Notes: generated by a model not told the origin, from the sequence alone. Shown: positions 35,043 through 44,028, counted from the first letter of the stretch. The stretch: DNA of 53,196 bases from Gordonia desulfuricans NBRC 100010 (GCF_001485495.1 NZ_BCNF01000066.1:1-53196); one strand, 5' to 3'. Translations and numbers: made by a program.

Positions 35043-36764
35043 TCAGAGGAAGGACCGCGGAATCGGCACCGGCCGGGAGCGCAGCCACTCCCCCATCCCC
35101 TTCGCCTGCGGGTCGAAGCGGACGTTGTCGGCGACGCCGCGGCCGAGCACACCCTCGATCACGAAGTTCACCGCGAGCAGGTTGGGCAGCCGGTGACGGT
35201 GGATGGTCAGTCCGTGCACCTCGGGGAGCAGTTCGGCGAGCAGCTCGGCGTCGAGGGTCTCCTCCAGCCACGCGTAATGCTGCGGGTCCCGCACCCACAC
35301 ACCGATGTTGGCGCTGCCGCCCTTGTCGCCGCTGCGGGCACCGGCGATCCGGCCGAGCGGTTGCAGTTCGGTGGGGCCGAAATCGGTGGTGGCCGTGACC
35401 GACTGCGGGTCGGACACATCGGGTTCCACCCGGGTGCGCAGGGGACTCGGGTCGATCCGCTCCACCACACCGTCGGGGAAGGCCACGCGATGCTCGACCA
35501 GAGCGGCGTCGACGTAGCCGGGTTCGAACACCCCGAAGGGCGATCCGTTTCCGGGCGGGGCGGTCATGGAGAATCCGGGGTAGCTGGCCAGGGCGAGTTC
35601 GACTGCGGTTGAAGAGAATGCGCGCCCCACCTTGCCGGCGTCGGAGTCGCGGGCGACGCACCGCAGCAGGGCACTGGCCTGCTCCTCGGTCTGTGCGTCG
35701 GCGCGGTCGAGGCGGGACAGCTCCCAGTTGATCTGCTGCGGCAGCGCGGGCAGGGCGGCAAGGAACTGAGCGCGGAACAGTTCGGCCTTGGCCTCGATGT
35801 CGAGACCGGTGAGGATCATGGTGATCTCGTTGCGGACGCCGCCGAGATGATTCAGTGACACCTTGGTGGTCTCCGGCGGCGCCTCGCCACGGACGCCGCT
35901 GATCGAGACGCGGTCGGGGCCCTCCTGGCCGAGGGTGATGGAGTCCAGGCGGGTGGTCACGTCGGGGCCCAGGTAGCGGGGGCCGCTCACCTCGTAGAGG
36001 AGTTGTGCGGTGACGGTTCCGACGGTGACGGCTCCCCCGGTGCCGTCGTGTTTGGTGATCACCGACGAGCCGTCGGCGGCGATCTCGGCGATGGGGAATC
36101 CGATGTGTCCGGCGGCGCGCGACTCGCGCAACGGCAGCTCGGTGAAGAAGGCGTAGTTGCCGCCGGTCGCCTGCGCCCCGCATTCGATGACGTGACCGGC
36201 GACCACCGCACCGGCGAGCGCGTCGAGATCGTCGTAGTCCCAGTCGAACACGGCGGCCGCCGGGCCGACGGTGAGCGAGGCGTCGGTGATCCGTCCGGTG
36301 ACGACGACGTCGGCTCCGGCGTCGAGGGCCGACTTGATCCCGAAGGCGCCGAGATAGGCGTTGGCGGTCAACGGTTTCCCGAGACCCAGGTCGGCGGCGC
36401 GACCGAGGAGGTCGTCACCGTCGACGAAGGCGATGCCGGCATCGATGCCGGTCCGGTCGGCGAGTTCGCGCAACGCCACGGCCAGGCCGTGCGGGTTGAG
36501 TCCGCCGGCATTGGTGACGATCTTGACGCCCTTGTCGACGGCCAGGCCCAGGCAGTCCTCCATCTGACGCAGGAATGTCTTGGCGTAACCGGCCTTGGGG
36601 TCTTTGAGCCGGTCCTTGCCGAGGATCAGCATGGTGAGCTCGGCGAGGTAGTCGCCGGTGAGGAAGTCGAGCTCGCCGCCCTCGAGCATCTCCCGCACCG
36701 CGGCGAACCGGTCGCCGTAGAAACCGGACGCATTGCCGATCCGTACGCTCTTCTGCACGGTCAT
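35043..36764 (-). CDS. Acyclic terpene utilisation AtuA family protein
   Basis: 573 residues of the DUF1446/AtuA family. The N-terminal region has VRIGNASGFYGDRFAAVREM and GELDFLTGDYLAELTMLIL; further on come KIVTNAGGLNP, DVVVTGRITDASLTV, and a C-terminal domain with RSGDKGGSANIGVWV. AtuA is required for growth on citronellol/geraniol in Pseudomonas but its reaction is unknown; in actinobacteria it accompanies acyl-CoA dehydrogenases and biotin carboxylases, as here. The ATG at 36764 follows GAGGG and lies four bases after the upstream gene's stop. The true substrate in this organism is open: acyclic terpene or leucine-like branched acyl-CoA. Confidence 0.9.
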   Translation of the reverse strand: MTVQKSVRIGNASGFYGDRFAAVREMLEGGELDFLTGDYLAELTMLILGKDRLKDPKAGYAKTFLRQMEDCLGLAVDKGVKIVTNAGGLNPHGLAVALRELADRTGIDAGIAFVDGDDLLGRAADLGLGKPLTANAYLGAFGIKSALDAGADVVVTGRITDASLTVGPAAAVFDWDYDDLDALAGAVVAGHVIECGAQATGGNYAFFTELPLRESRAAGHIGFPIAEIAADGSSVITKHDGTGGAVTVGTVTAQLLYEVSGPRYLGPDVTTRLDSITLGQEGPDRVSISGVRGEAPPETTKVSLNHLGGVRNEITMILTGLDIEAKAELFRAQFLAALPALPQQINWELSRLDRADAQTEEQASALLRCVARDSDAGKVGRAFSSTAVELALASYPGFSMTAPPGNGSPFGVFEPGYVDAALVEHRVAFPDGVVERIDPSPLRTRVEPDVSDPQSVTATTDFGPTELQPLGRIAGARSGDKGGSANIGVWVRDPQHYAWLEETLDAELLAELLPEVHGLTIHRHRLPNLLAVNFVIEGVLGRGVADNVRFDPQAKGMGEWLRSRPVPIPRSFL

Positions 36765-36768
36765 GTGA

Positions 36769-37587
36769 TCAGCCCTCCGCTGTCGTGGTCGCATCCGGGG
36801 TGGTCGTCGCGGGTTCGCGTCCGGCCCCCGGAGGACCGGCGAAACACTGTGCGATCGTGGACCATTCACGTGCGTCGTCGCCGACGAAGTGCAGTGCGAG
36901 ATCGGCGGGGGCACGCCGCTGGGTGACCAGCAGGCAGAAGTCGAGCGCGGGACCGCGCACGATGTCGGTGGCGTCGTCGGGGCCCCAGGTCCACAGCGCC
37001 CCCGACGGCGCGACGAGTTCGACGCGGAACGGCTGTGCGGGTGGCTGTTTGCCGTTCACCGCGTAGGCGAAGTCGCGGGTCCGCACGCCGATGTGGGCCA
37101 CGGCCTTGATCCGGTCGGTGGGTTCGAGGGTGACGCCGAGCGCGTCGGCGACGTCGAGGCCGTGGGCCCAGGTCTCCATCAGGCGGGCGGTGGCCATGGA
37201 CGTGGCCGACATCGGCGGGCCGAACCACGGGATCTTGGTGCCATCCGGAACGGCGAGCAGCGCCGCCGCCAGGGCTTCCCGGGCGGTCCGCCACTGCGCG
37301 AGCAGTTCGGCCCCCGGCAGCCGTGCCCCCTGCTCGGCGGCCTCGTCGACGAAGCCGGTGGGATTCTCCAGCGCTTCGGCGACGACGGCGGCGAACGCCG
37401 CCGGATCGGTGGCGGCGATCCCCGACTGGGTGTCGGTCCAACTCAGGTGCGCGATCTGATGGGCGACGGTCCACCCGGGTGCGGGGGTCGCAGTGGCCCA
37501 GCCGGCGGCGTCGAGACCGGCGACCAGCTCGTCGAGTACCCGGGACTCTGCGGTGAGGTCGGCCACGACCTCCTGCACGTTCGACAT
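36769..37587 (-). CDS. TIGR03084-type metal-binding protein (DinB/mycothiol-dependent fold)
   Basis: 272 residues. [15 protein letters not shown] resembles the metal-binding His helix of the DinB/maleylpyruvate isomerase-like fold, and [21 protein letters not shown] supplies the later helices. Enzymes of this fold often use mycothiol with a bound metal. The C-terminal half ([39 protein letters not shown]) completes the two-domain architecture of the TIGR03084 family. It is the first gene of the Atu-like operon, four bases before AtuA, directly behind the palindrome at 37605-37646. Its reaction is unknown. Confidence 0.85.
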   Translation of the reverse strand: MSNVQEVVADLTAESRVLDELVAGLDAAGWATATPAPGWTVAHQIAHLSWTDTQSGIAATDPAAFAAVVAEALENPTGFVDEAAEQGARLPGAELLAQWRTAREALAAALLAVPDGTKIPWFGPPMSATSMATARLMETWAHGLDVADALGVTLEPTDRIKAVAHIGVRTRDFAYAVNGKQPPAQPFRVELVAPSGALWTWGPDDATDIVRGPALDFCLLVTQRRAPADLALHFVGDDAREWSTIAQCFAGPPGAGREPATTTPDATTTAEG

Positions 37588-37604
37588 GCGATGAGCGTCA
37601 CACA

Positions 37605-37646
37605 TCCGACAATAAAAATCAAGCACACATGATTGTTTCTGTCGGA
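37605..37646. promoter_or_regulatory. 42-bp palindromic operator candidate of the Atu-like operon
   Basis: Left arm TCCGACAATAAAAATCA (37605-37621) and right arm TGATTGTTTCTGTCGGA (37630-37646) match as inverted repeats at 14 of 17 positions around an 8-bp centre. It is 18 bp before the first ATG of the operon and stands out as AT-rich in an otherwise GC-rich region, as expected of a regulator binding site overlapping a promoter. The TetR encoded at the end of the operon (27408-28016) is the likely ligand-responsive binder; this is inference. Confidence 0.75.
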
Positions 37647-37711
37647 GACTGCGCCGCCGGGCGTGACGCAGCGGGTCGCCGACCCGGGCAGACCCAGGTG
37701 GCGGGCGGACC

Positions 37712-38638
37712 CTAGGAGTAGTGGATGTCGGCGCTACCGTCGGCGAGCAGCTTCCCGTCGGCGTCGACCATCGTCGCGCGGAAGGCCGCGATCCGACGAC
37801 CGATCTTGACCGGCGTGACGTCGACGACGACGTCCACGCCACCGACCGCGGGCGAGCGGTAGAAGCCGAAGGTGAGGTCGCCGACGCGGTAGTCCTTGCC
37901 TGCGGCGGCGTGTGCCTGGCCGGCCAGCGAGAAGGCCTGTCCGATGATGGTGGCGATCACGCCGCCGTGCATGGTGCCGAAGACATTCGCCATCCACGGG
38001 TCGGTGGCCGCGGTGAAGCGCAGCATGCCGGTGTCGCCGTCGAACTCGATCCGGCCGCCGAGCAGTTCGGCGAGCGGACCGATGGGACGCCGGCCTTCGG
38101 CGATCTCGGCGATCACGTCACGTCCGTCGAGGTGGGCCGGAACCGGACCGGGGAGTTCGATGCCGTGTCCGTCGCAGTCCGGGGTGTCGACGGCGATCGG
38201 GGTCTCGTCCTCGTCGCCGGCGGCCGGCCGCGCGACCCGCATGTTGCGGGCGAGGCCGGTGCAGCCCAGCGTGCCGTCGGAGGTACGGATGTCGACGGTG
38301 GTGATCCCCGTCCCGTCGTCGTGCATCACCACCTCGGCGCTGCAGCTGATCTTCTCGTCGACGTCGATGTGCCCGAGGCCGGACATGGCGAGGCGGGCCT
38401 GCATGCTCAGCGCGCCGGCCTCGGCGCCGAGGCGGAAGAACGGGATACCGGCGACGTGGTCGAAGAGCACCCCGAGGGCAGGCAGGTCGATACGCCCGCG
38501 ATGATCGGCGAATCGCGCGCAGAGTTGTTGCTCGGCGCGGATCGTGGTCCCCTCCACCACCATGTGCCCGATGTGCAGTACGGACATCGGGGTGGCGGAT
38601 TCGGTCGTGGCAGCGGGAACAGATGGAGCCTCGGTCAT
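37712..38638 (-). CDS. Double-hotdog thioesterase (PaaI-like)
   Basis: 308 residues with two hotdog-fold halves. The second half contains the typical motif [22 protein letters not shown], and the first half has a related [11 protein letters not shown] segment lacking the clear catalytic residues. Such enzymes hydrolyse acyl-CoA thioesters, often phenylacetyl- or steroid-type. The fusion of two hotdog units is common in Mycobacteriales. Start ATG 38638 with AGGAC upstream. It is divergent from the secreted protein gene (38735) and lies beside the fadD17-like gene region, suggesting a lipid or steroid role. Confidence 0.85.
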   Translation of the reverse strand: MTEAPSVPAATTESATPMSVLHIGHMVVEGTTIRAEQQLCARFADHRGRIDLPALGVLFDHVAGIPFFRLGAEAGALSMQARLAMSGLGHIDVDEKISCSAEVVMHDDGTGITTVDIRTSDGTLGCTGLARNMRVARPAAGDEDETPIAVDTPDCDGHGIELPGPVPAHLDGRDVIAEIAEGRRPIGPLAELLGGRIEFDGDTGMLRFTAATDPWMANVFGTMHGGVIATIIGQAFSLAGQAHAAAGKDYRVGDLTFGFYRSPAVGGVDVVVDVTPVKIGRRIAAFRATMVDADGKLLADGSADIHYS

Positions 38639-38734
38639 GCCCACAGTCCTATCACCCGATACACCCATGTACCCATTTCGACGAAGTGGCCCCTGGATGG
38701 GCCCGCTGGTACCGTCGTGTGACGGAAGGGGCTG

Positions 38735-39307
38735 ATGTTACTCATGATGTTGAAGAGAATTGCCGTCTCGGCAGCGGGGGTCCTCGCACTCGCCGTCGCA
38801 CCCGTTGCCGCCGGAGTCGCCGCTGCCGCACCCGACAGCGGGCCACAGACGAATACGCCGGAATCCGGCACACCGAGCCCTGCAGCACCGGATGCCACCG
38901 TTCCGGGGTCGACCGCTCCCACCCAGCCCGCCGTCCGCCAGCTCGACGTGTCCAACCAGACGCCGACCATCGGCATCACGCGCGTGGGCATCCTGCCGAC
39001 CGGCGGGTTCGTCGCGCCGCTGGCCGCCGCGGCCACGGGTACCGACACCACCGTCGTCTGGCTCGAGCCGATGCCCGGGAACGCGTGCGCCACCAGCCTG
39101 CGGACCGCGAAGGTTGCGGTGAGCTGGAAGAACACCTCCACCCACAAGGCCGACGATGCGACCTTCCCGGCCTGCACCTCGGGTAAGCCGACGATCAGTC
39201 CGGCGTTGCCGACCGGTGCGGGCACCCTGAGTCTCACCGTCACCGTGCTCGGCGACGGCGGCAACACGGTCACGCTCTCGCCGGGAATCGTCAACGTCAA
39301 CCGCTAG
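38735..39307 (+). CDS. Secreted protein of unknown function
   Basis: 190 residues. A clear signal peptide (MLKRIAVSAAGVLALAVAPVAAGVAAAA, cleavage near residue 31) is followed by a Pro/Ser/Thr-rich linker and a compact domain of about 110 residues with two Cys (PGNACATSL and FPACTSGK), which could form a disulfide. I do not recognise the domain. ATG 38735 has GGAAGGGG upstream; ATG 38744 and 38747 are alternatives. It lies directly upstream of the fadD17-like gene, 56 bp away. Confidence 0.8.
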   Translation: MLLMMLKRIAVSAAGVLALAVAPVAAGVAAAAPDSGPQTNTPESGTPSPAAPDATVPGSTAPTQPAVRQLDVSNQTPTIGITRVGILPTGGFVAPLAAAATGTDTTVVWLEPMPGNACATSLRTAKVAVSWKNTSTHKADDATFPACTSGKPTISPALPTGAGTLSLTVTVLGDGGNTVTLSPGIVNVNR

Positions 39308-39339
39308 TAGACATTTTCGCGAATCTGTCCACCGGTAGG

Positions 39340-39353
39340 TGGAACACGTTCTA
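39340..39353. promoter_or_regulatory. KstR box upstream of fadD17-like gene
   Basis: TGGAACACGTTCTA matches the published KstR consensus TnnAACnnGTTnnA at all defined positions. It ends 10 bp before the ATG of the fadD17-like gene, the typical position of a KstR repressor site over the promoter. KstR is the TetR repressor of cholesterol catabolism in mycobacteria and rhodococci. No second match was found in the other promoter regions I checked by eye. Confidence 0.85.
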
Positions 39354-39363
39354 GATTTGGGGC

Positions 39364-40935
39364 ATGGCCGACACCGTGACCCAACTCCTCGCCGAACGCA
39401 GCGACGACGACAACGTGGCGATCACCTACCAGGACCGCCGATGGACCTGGCGCGAGTACATCGACGAGGCCCGCCGCACGGCGGCCACCGTCCTCACCGA
39501 CGCCGACCCCGCCCGCCCGATGCACATCGGCACACTGCTGGGGAACACCCCCACCATGCTGATCGCCATCGCGGCGGGCGCGTTCGGCGGCTACGTCACG
39601 GCGGGGATCAACAACACACGACGTGGAGACGCACTGCTCGGCGACATCCGGCGCGCCGACTGCCAGATCCTGCTCACCGACGCCGAACACCGCGATCTGC
39701 TGGACGGCCTGGATCTGTCGGGGGTCACCGTGATCGACACGTCGAGCCCACAGTGGGCCGAGCGGGTCGCGAATGCCGGTGAGCTGACGCCACATTCGGT
39801 GCCGGGTCCGCTCGACCCGTTCATGCTGATCTTCACCTCGGGGACGAGTGGTAACCCCAAGCCGGTTCGGCTGGCACACATGCTGATCCCCTTCGCCGGA
39901 CCGCCCCTGGTGCAGAAGTTCGGTCTGACCTCCGGCGACGTCTGCTATCTGTCGATGCCGCTGTTCCATTCCGCGGCGCTGCTCGGCGGATACTGCGCCG
40001 CGGCGGCCGCCGGTGCGTCGATGGTGCCGGCCCGGTTCTCGGCGTCGACCTTCCTCGACGACATCCGCCGCCACGGCGCGACCTACATGAACTATGTGGG
40101 CAAGCCGCTCGCCTACATCCTGGCCACCCCGGAGAAGCCCGACGACGCCGACAACCCGCTGCGCGCGGCGTTCGGCAACGAGGCCACCGATCACGACATC
40201 ACCGAGTTCGCACGACGATTCGACTGCAACGTCTGGGACGGATACGGGTCGTCGGAGCTGGCGATCATCGTCACCCGTGAGCCCCACACCCCGGCCGGAT
40301 CGATCGGCAAGGGCTTCCCCGGTGTCGCCGTCTACGACCCGGCCACCGACACCGAGTGTGCCGTCGCCGTCTTCGACGAGAACGGCGCCCTCGCCAACGC
40401 CGAGGAGGCGATCGGCGAGCTCGTGAACACCGACGGCGCCGGTATGTTCACCGGTTACTACAACGATGCGGCCACCACCGACGAGCGTCTGCGCGGCGGC
40501 AAGTACTGGTCGGGGGATCTCGCCTACCGTGACGCCGACGGCTGGATCTACCTCGCCGGCCGTACCGGCGACTGGATGCGGGTGGACGGCGAGAACATGA
40601 CCGCCGGACCGATCGAACGCATCCTGCAGCGCATTCCCGGGGTCAATCAGGTTGCGGTATACGGGGTTCCGGACGACCAGGTGGGTGATGCGGTGATGGC
40701 CGCCATCGTCCTCGACGACGACGTCAAACTCTCCCCGGACGAGTTCGTCGCCGAGCTGGAGGCACAGCCGGACCTCTCCCCCAAGGCGTGGCCGCGGTAT
40801 GTGCGGGTCGCCAAGACCCTGCCGACCACGGCGACCAACAAGATCGTCAAGCGGACGCTCAAGGCCCAGGGCCCCACGGCCGGTGACGGCACGCTGTGGG
40901 TGCGGGAGCCGCGAACCCACACCTACACCGCGTAG
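39364..40935 (+). CDS. fadD17: FadD17-like steroid acyl-CoA ligase
   Basis: 523 residues of the AMP-forming acyl-CoA synthetase family. The P-loop is IFTSGTSGNPKPV; core motifs are NYVGKPLAYILATPE, WDGYGSSELAI and YWSGDLAYRD, and the C-terminal Lys region reads TTATNKIVKRTL. It aligns by eye along its length with M. tuberculosis FadD17 (KFSASQFL, YVGKPLSYVLATPE, FTGYYNDEAA in my memory of that sequence), which activates steroid side-chain acids. The KstR box immediately upstream supports a role in sterol catabolism. No fadE26/fadE27 partners are adjacent, unlike in M. tuberculosis. Confidence 0.85.
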   Translation: MADTVTQLLAERSDDDNVAITYQDRRWTWREYIDEARRTAATVLTDADPARPMHIGTLLGNTPTMLIAIAAGAFGGYVTAGINNTRRGDALLGDIRRADCQILLTDAEHRDLLDGLDLSGVTVIDTSSPQWAERVANAGELTPHSVPGPLDPFMLIFTSGTSGNPKPVRLAHMLIPFAGPPLVQKFGLTSGDVCYLSMPLFHSAALLGGYCAAAAAGASMVPARFSASTFLDDIRRHGATYMNYVGKPLAYILATPEKPDDADNPLRAAFGNEATDHDITEFARRFDCNVWDGYGSSELAIIVTREPHTPAGSIGKGFPGVAVYDPATDTECAVAVFDENGALANAEEAIGELVNTDGAGMFTGYYNDAATTDERLRGGKYWSGDLAYRDADGWIYLAGRTGDWMRVDGENMTAGPIERILQRIPGVNQVAVYGVPDDQVGDAVMAAIVLDDDVKLSPDEFVAELEAQPDLSPKAWPRYVRVAKTLPTTATNKIVKRTLKAQGPTAGDGTLWVREPRTHTYTA

Positions 40936-40960
40936 CGGCCCCTTCTGACAACACAAAACC

Positions 40961-41830
40961 TCAGCCGAGCATCTCGGCCAGTTCGGCCATGCTGTACGGC
41001 GCGGTGTCCTTGTGGTCGCGGTAGGCGATGAACGTCGGCTGCTGCGGATCGTACCGGCCGATGAAACCACCTGCGGCGGTGAAGATCTGGCCCGTGATCC
41101 CCGACGACAGGTCGCCCGCCAGGAACTCGTAGAGGGCGGCGACGTACTCCGGCGGTGCCGGGTCGAGCGCGGCGTCGCGGGTGTAGTCGTCGAGAATGCC
41201 CCGCTCGTGCAGGCTGTGGATGTGCCGCACGTAGTCGTCGCCCGACGACAACCGCGACCTGGCCCCGGGCATCACGACGTTGATGCGCACCCCGAGGCCG
41301 GTGAGGTCCCCGGCGGCGGCCAACGCGAGCGCGTTGACGCCCCCTTTCGCCGCCGGGTACCCGCTGCCGCCGAACGTCCCGAGGGATGCGGCCGATCCGG
41401 TGAGCACGATCGACCCCGAATTCTGTTCGGCGAACACTCTTCCCGCCACCTGCGTGATGTGGAAGGCACTCATCAGGTGTGCGTCGACCTGCTCGCGGAA
41501 CTCGTCCTCGGTGATCGTGAGTACCGTCGATCCGGCCGGCTCGGCGATCCCGGCGCAGTTGATCGCGATGTCGAGGGCCCCGAACCCCGACAGCGCGGCG
41601 TCGGCCATCTTCTCGGCCACCCCCGCCTGCCCCGCTGCACCACACACGCCGACGGCATAGCCGCCACCGCCGACGATCTCGTCGACGGTGGCGGTCACCG
41701 CGGCCTCGTCCCGACCGTTGACCACCACCGACACCCCGCTCCCCGCCAGGGCGTAGGCGACCGCCAGTCCGATTCCCCGGGTGGCGCCCGCGACCATCGC
41801 CACCCGCCCGGCCAATCCGGCGTCGGTCAT
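40961..41830 (-). CDS. Short-chain dehydrogenase/reductase
   Basis: 289 residues. NAD(P)-binding motif GATRGIGLA, NCAG in place of NNAG, catalytic Ser in TGSAAS, and YPAAK. The reaction is a reversible alcohol/ketone conversion; the substrate is unknown. Its ATG overlaps the stop of the unknown gene upstream (TGATG), so it is the last gene of the P450 operon. A C-terminal extension (TFIAYRDHKDTAPYSMAEL) goes beyond the usual SDR core. The gene is convergent with fadD17, 25 bp away. Confidence 0.88.
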   Translation of the reverse strand: MTDAGLAGRVAMVAGATRGIGLAVAYALAGSGVSVVVNGRDEAAVTATVDEIVGGGGYAVGVCGAAGQAGVAEKMADAALSGFGALDIAINCAGIAEPAGSTVLTITEDEFREQVDAHLMSAFHITQVAGRVFAEQNSGSIVLTGSAASLGTFGGSGYPAAKGGVNALALAAAGDLTGLGVRINVVMPGARSRLSSGDDYVRHIHSLHERGILDDYTRDAALDPAPPEYVAALYEFLAGDLSSGITGQIFTAAGGFIGRYDPQQPTFIAYRDHKDTAPYSMAELAEMLG

Positions 41831-43113
41831 CAGACGCCGCTGGCGACCGGGGTGATCGGGATCGACCGGCCGCGGTCGGTGAAGGAGAAGTCGGCGCCCG
41901 AGGAGAACCGTGCGATGGCCACCTCACCGCATTCCTTCTGGTCGTCGTGGCCGAGCACGAACCGCACCCGCAGACCGTCGTCGGTCTGTTCGGCGGCACC
42001 GATCGTCCACCGCGGATGTACCGCGACACCGATCGCCGCCAGCGGTTCGGTGTGGTCTGCGGTCAGCACCGTGACCCAGCCGCCGTCGGCATAGGCATCC
42101 GACGACGACGGGATGTGCACCACCACCTCACCGTGATCACGGCCGTCCCCCTCCACGGTGGCCGTGACACCGCTGTACTGCTGCGGCCCGAGGACCGGCA
42201 CCAGGCGGATCACCTGGGCCAGGTCGTCGGCCCCGGTGCCCAACCGCAGGGCCCGCCGCAGACGATCCGCCGACAACCCCGCGATGCCGGTGAACTGTTT
42301 GCGGTAGATCTCGAGTGCCTGCTCCGCCGACTCCGCATACCGCGTCACCGACAGCAGGAACCCCAACGCCAGCAACTGATGTTGCAGCGCGACCTCTTCG
42401 GCGATGCGCACCAGGGCGCTCGTCGACCATTCGCGGAACTGCAGGTCCTCCACCAGCGGTCCGCGATAGTCCACCCAGCCGTCGAGGGCCGAGGGGTCGA
42501 TCTCGGAGAGTTCGGTCGACGCCGCGCGTGAGGTGAACATGGTCTCCGCGTCGGCGGGCAGCGGCAGCTCGTCACGGTCGGGTTCGATCGTCACCGTCCA
42601 CGCACAGTGTGGATGCCGGTCGGCCGGACGACGCGGCGGCCGGTGGATGGGCCGGATCCGGGCACGCCGGTTGGTGGCGATGGCGGTGGCGTCGAACGTG
42701 GGATCCTCGATGTCATGGCACATCGAGGTGACGTACTCGTCGCCGAGGGGTTCCACATCCATCAGTGCGCCACAGTGGTTCAGCACGAACGCACCGTGAT
42801 AGCGGTCGGTGATCTCGTACCGGAAGTCCATGAACTGCGGTGGTGCGCCGATGTCGAGTTGCAGACATTTGAACATGTCCTCGACACCGTCGCCGTCGAT
42901 CCCGAGGGCGGTGCGCATGCGGTGGGTGTAGACCGGGCTGGCGGCCATCCACTCCTCGATGGCCACCCGGGTCATGGTCTCGCGGCCGAAGGCACTGATC
43001 AGGTGGGCCATGCCGCTGCGGTCGATCAGCTGACCCGACAGCAGCAGTTCGGGAACGAGACCGGCCAACTGCTCGCCGGTGAGGTCGGAGTACGACTGGG
43101 CTGTATGCGTCAT
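41830..43113 (-). CDS. Unknown protein in the cyp51 operon
   Basis: 427 residues; I do not recognise the family. Early residues include QLIDRSGMAHLISAFGRETM. The middle has several His/Cys clusters (LNHCGALMDVEPLG, MCHDIEDPTF, HPHCAW) that might bind a metal or form an active site. The C-terminal 150 residues look like a beta-rich domain (VVVHIPSSSDAY, VTVLTADHTEPL). Start uncertain: ATG 43113 begins the region that looks protein-like, while ATG 43155, overlapping the stop of the upstream gene (TGATG), adds 14 residues. Cotranscription with CYP51 and the SDR suggests a role in sterol or lipid oxidation. Its function remains open. Confidence 0.7.
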   Translation of the reverse strand: MTHTAQSYSDLTGEQLAGLVPELLLSGQLIDRSGMAHLISAFGRETMTRVAIEEWMAASPVYTHRMRTALGIDGDGVEDMFKCLQLDIGAPPQFMDFRYEITDRYHGAFVLNHCGALMDVEPLGDEYVTSMCHDIEDPTFDATAIATNRRARIRPIHRPPRRPADRHPHCAWTVTIEPDRDELPLPADAETMFTSRAASTELSEIDPSALDGWVDYRGPLVEDLQFREWSTSALVRIAEEVALQHQLLALGFLLSVTRYAESAEQALEIYRKQFTGIAGLSADRLRRALRLGTGADDLAQVIRLVPVLGPQQYSGVTATVEGDGRDHGEVVVHIPSSSDAYADGGWVTVLTADHTEPLAAIGVAVHPRWTIGAAEQTDDGLRVRFVLGHDDQKECGEVAIARFSSGADFSFTDRGRSIPITPVASGV

Positions 43114-43154
43114 TCTCGTTCTCTGCGTTCGTGTTCGGCTTTCGTGGGTGTGCA

Positions 43155-43697
43155 TCACCAGAACGGGACGGGTACCTTGCCGAACGGATACCAGCCCGGC
43201 TGGTCGCCGGTGGCCTTCTCGATCCGCTTGAGCATGCCGTCGCTCATCGCGTTGTTCTTGAGCAGTTCGATGAACAGCGCCGACACGTTGCCGTAGTCGA
43301 AGAAGTCACGCTGCCAGGAGAACTGGAAGTTCCCGCCGTACCGGAACCAGCTGCCCTGGATGCCCTCGAGTGCGTAGTGGGTGCCGTCTTCGCGGGTCCG
43401 CTCGTACACCTGCTTCCACAGTCCGATCATCGATCCGGTGCGGTCGTCGATCACCCACTCTTGATAGGGATAGGTCCAGCCCTCGAGGCCCTCCATCTCC
43501 TGACCCAGCGCAATCTCGCGGATCTCGTCGCGGCCGACGGCCATGAAGTCCTTGTCGGGGCCGTAGTTCCAGCCGTAGGTGGCGTCCTCGGTGTAGAACG
43601 AGGCGAGCGGCTTCCAGTCACCGGCCTTCTCGGCCTCGATGTTGGCCTGCAGCCAACGCTCTTTCATCTCTTCCAGTTCGGCACGGTCGAACGACAT
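43155..43697 (-). CDS. NTF2-like protein
   Basis: 180 residues. The N-terminal helix KERWLQANIEAEKAGDWKPLASFYTEDATYGW and the following strands are typical of the NTF2/ketosteroid-isomerase fold, which can bind steroid-like ligands. It is close in size and position to Rv0762c of M. tuberculosis, next to the cyp51 ferredoxin (from memory). ATG 43697 has AGAGG upstream. A 124-bp gap with 17-bp tandem repeats separates it from the ferredoxin. Whether it is an isomerase or a carrier cannot be decided. Confidence 0.82.
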   Translation of the reverse strand: MSFDRAELEEMKERWLQANIEAEKAGDWKPLASFYTEDATYGWNYGPDKDFMAVGRDEIREIALGQEMEGLEGWTYPYQEWVIDDRTGSMIGLWKQVYERTREDGTHYALEGIQGSWFRYGGNFQFSWQRDFFDYGNVSALFIELLKNNAMSDGMLKRIEKATGDQPGWYPFGKVPVPFW

Positions 43698-43764
43698 GTA
43701 TCTCAACCTCTTTCGTCGGTGAACGTCGGTTGTGGGTCAGGGCGGACCCGGTGGTCGGGCGGTG

Positions 43765-43815
43765 TCGGGGTTCGGCAGGTATCGGGGTTCGGCAGGTCTC
43801 GGGGTTCGGCAGGTC
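43765..43815. repeat. 17-bp tandem repeat, 3 copies
   Basis: Three copies of TCGGGGTTCGGCAGGT(A/C) at 43765-43781, 43782-43798 and 43799-43815, differing only at the last base of the first unit, with TCGGG-like remnants after. The array lies between the ferredoxin stop and the NTF2-like start in the cyp51 operon. Confidence 0.9.
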
Positions 43816-43821
43816 TCCGGG

Positions 43822-44028
43822 TCAGGCGCTCTGCGCATCGTCGTCGACGATGCGCAGCGCCTGGGTGGGGCAGTACTGGACTGCGGCGAGGACCTGCTCG
43901 CGCAGGCTCTCGTCCGGGTGGGCGTCGAGGATCTCGGCGTGATCGCGGTGGGCGACGAAGACCTCCGGGGCCTCCATCTCGCACATCCCGTGGCCCTGGC
44001 ACAGATCCAGATCGATCTCGATCCGCAT
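43822..44028 (-). CDS. Ferredoxin for CYP51 (CxxHxxC type)
   Basis: 68 residues, a small P450-type ferredoxin. The cluster motif is CQGHGMC...YCPTQAL, i.e. C-x2-H-x2-C with the later Cys-Pro, in which one of the usual Cys positions is His; such variants with 3Fe-4S clusters are common in mycobacteria. The ATG overlaps the CYP51 stop (TGATG), so it is the dedicated redox partner of CYP51, like Rv0763c. A reductase gene is not seen in the window. Confidence 0.92.
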   Translation of the reverse strand: MRIEIDLDLCQGHGMCEMEAPEVFVAHRDHAEILDAHPDESLREQVLAAVQYCPTQALRIVDDDAQSA

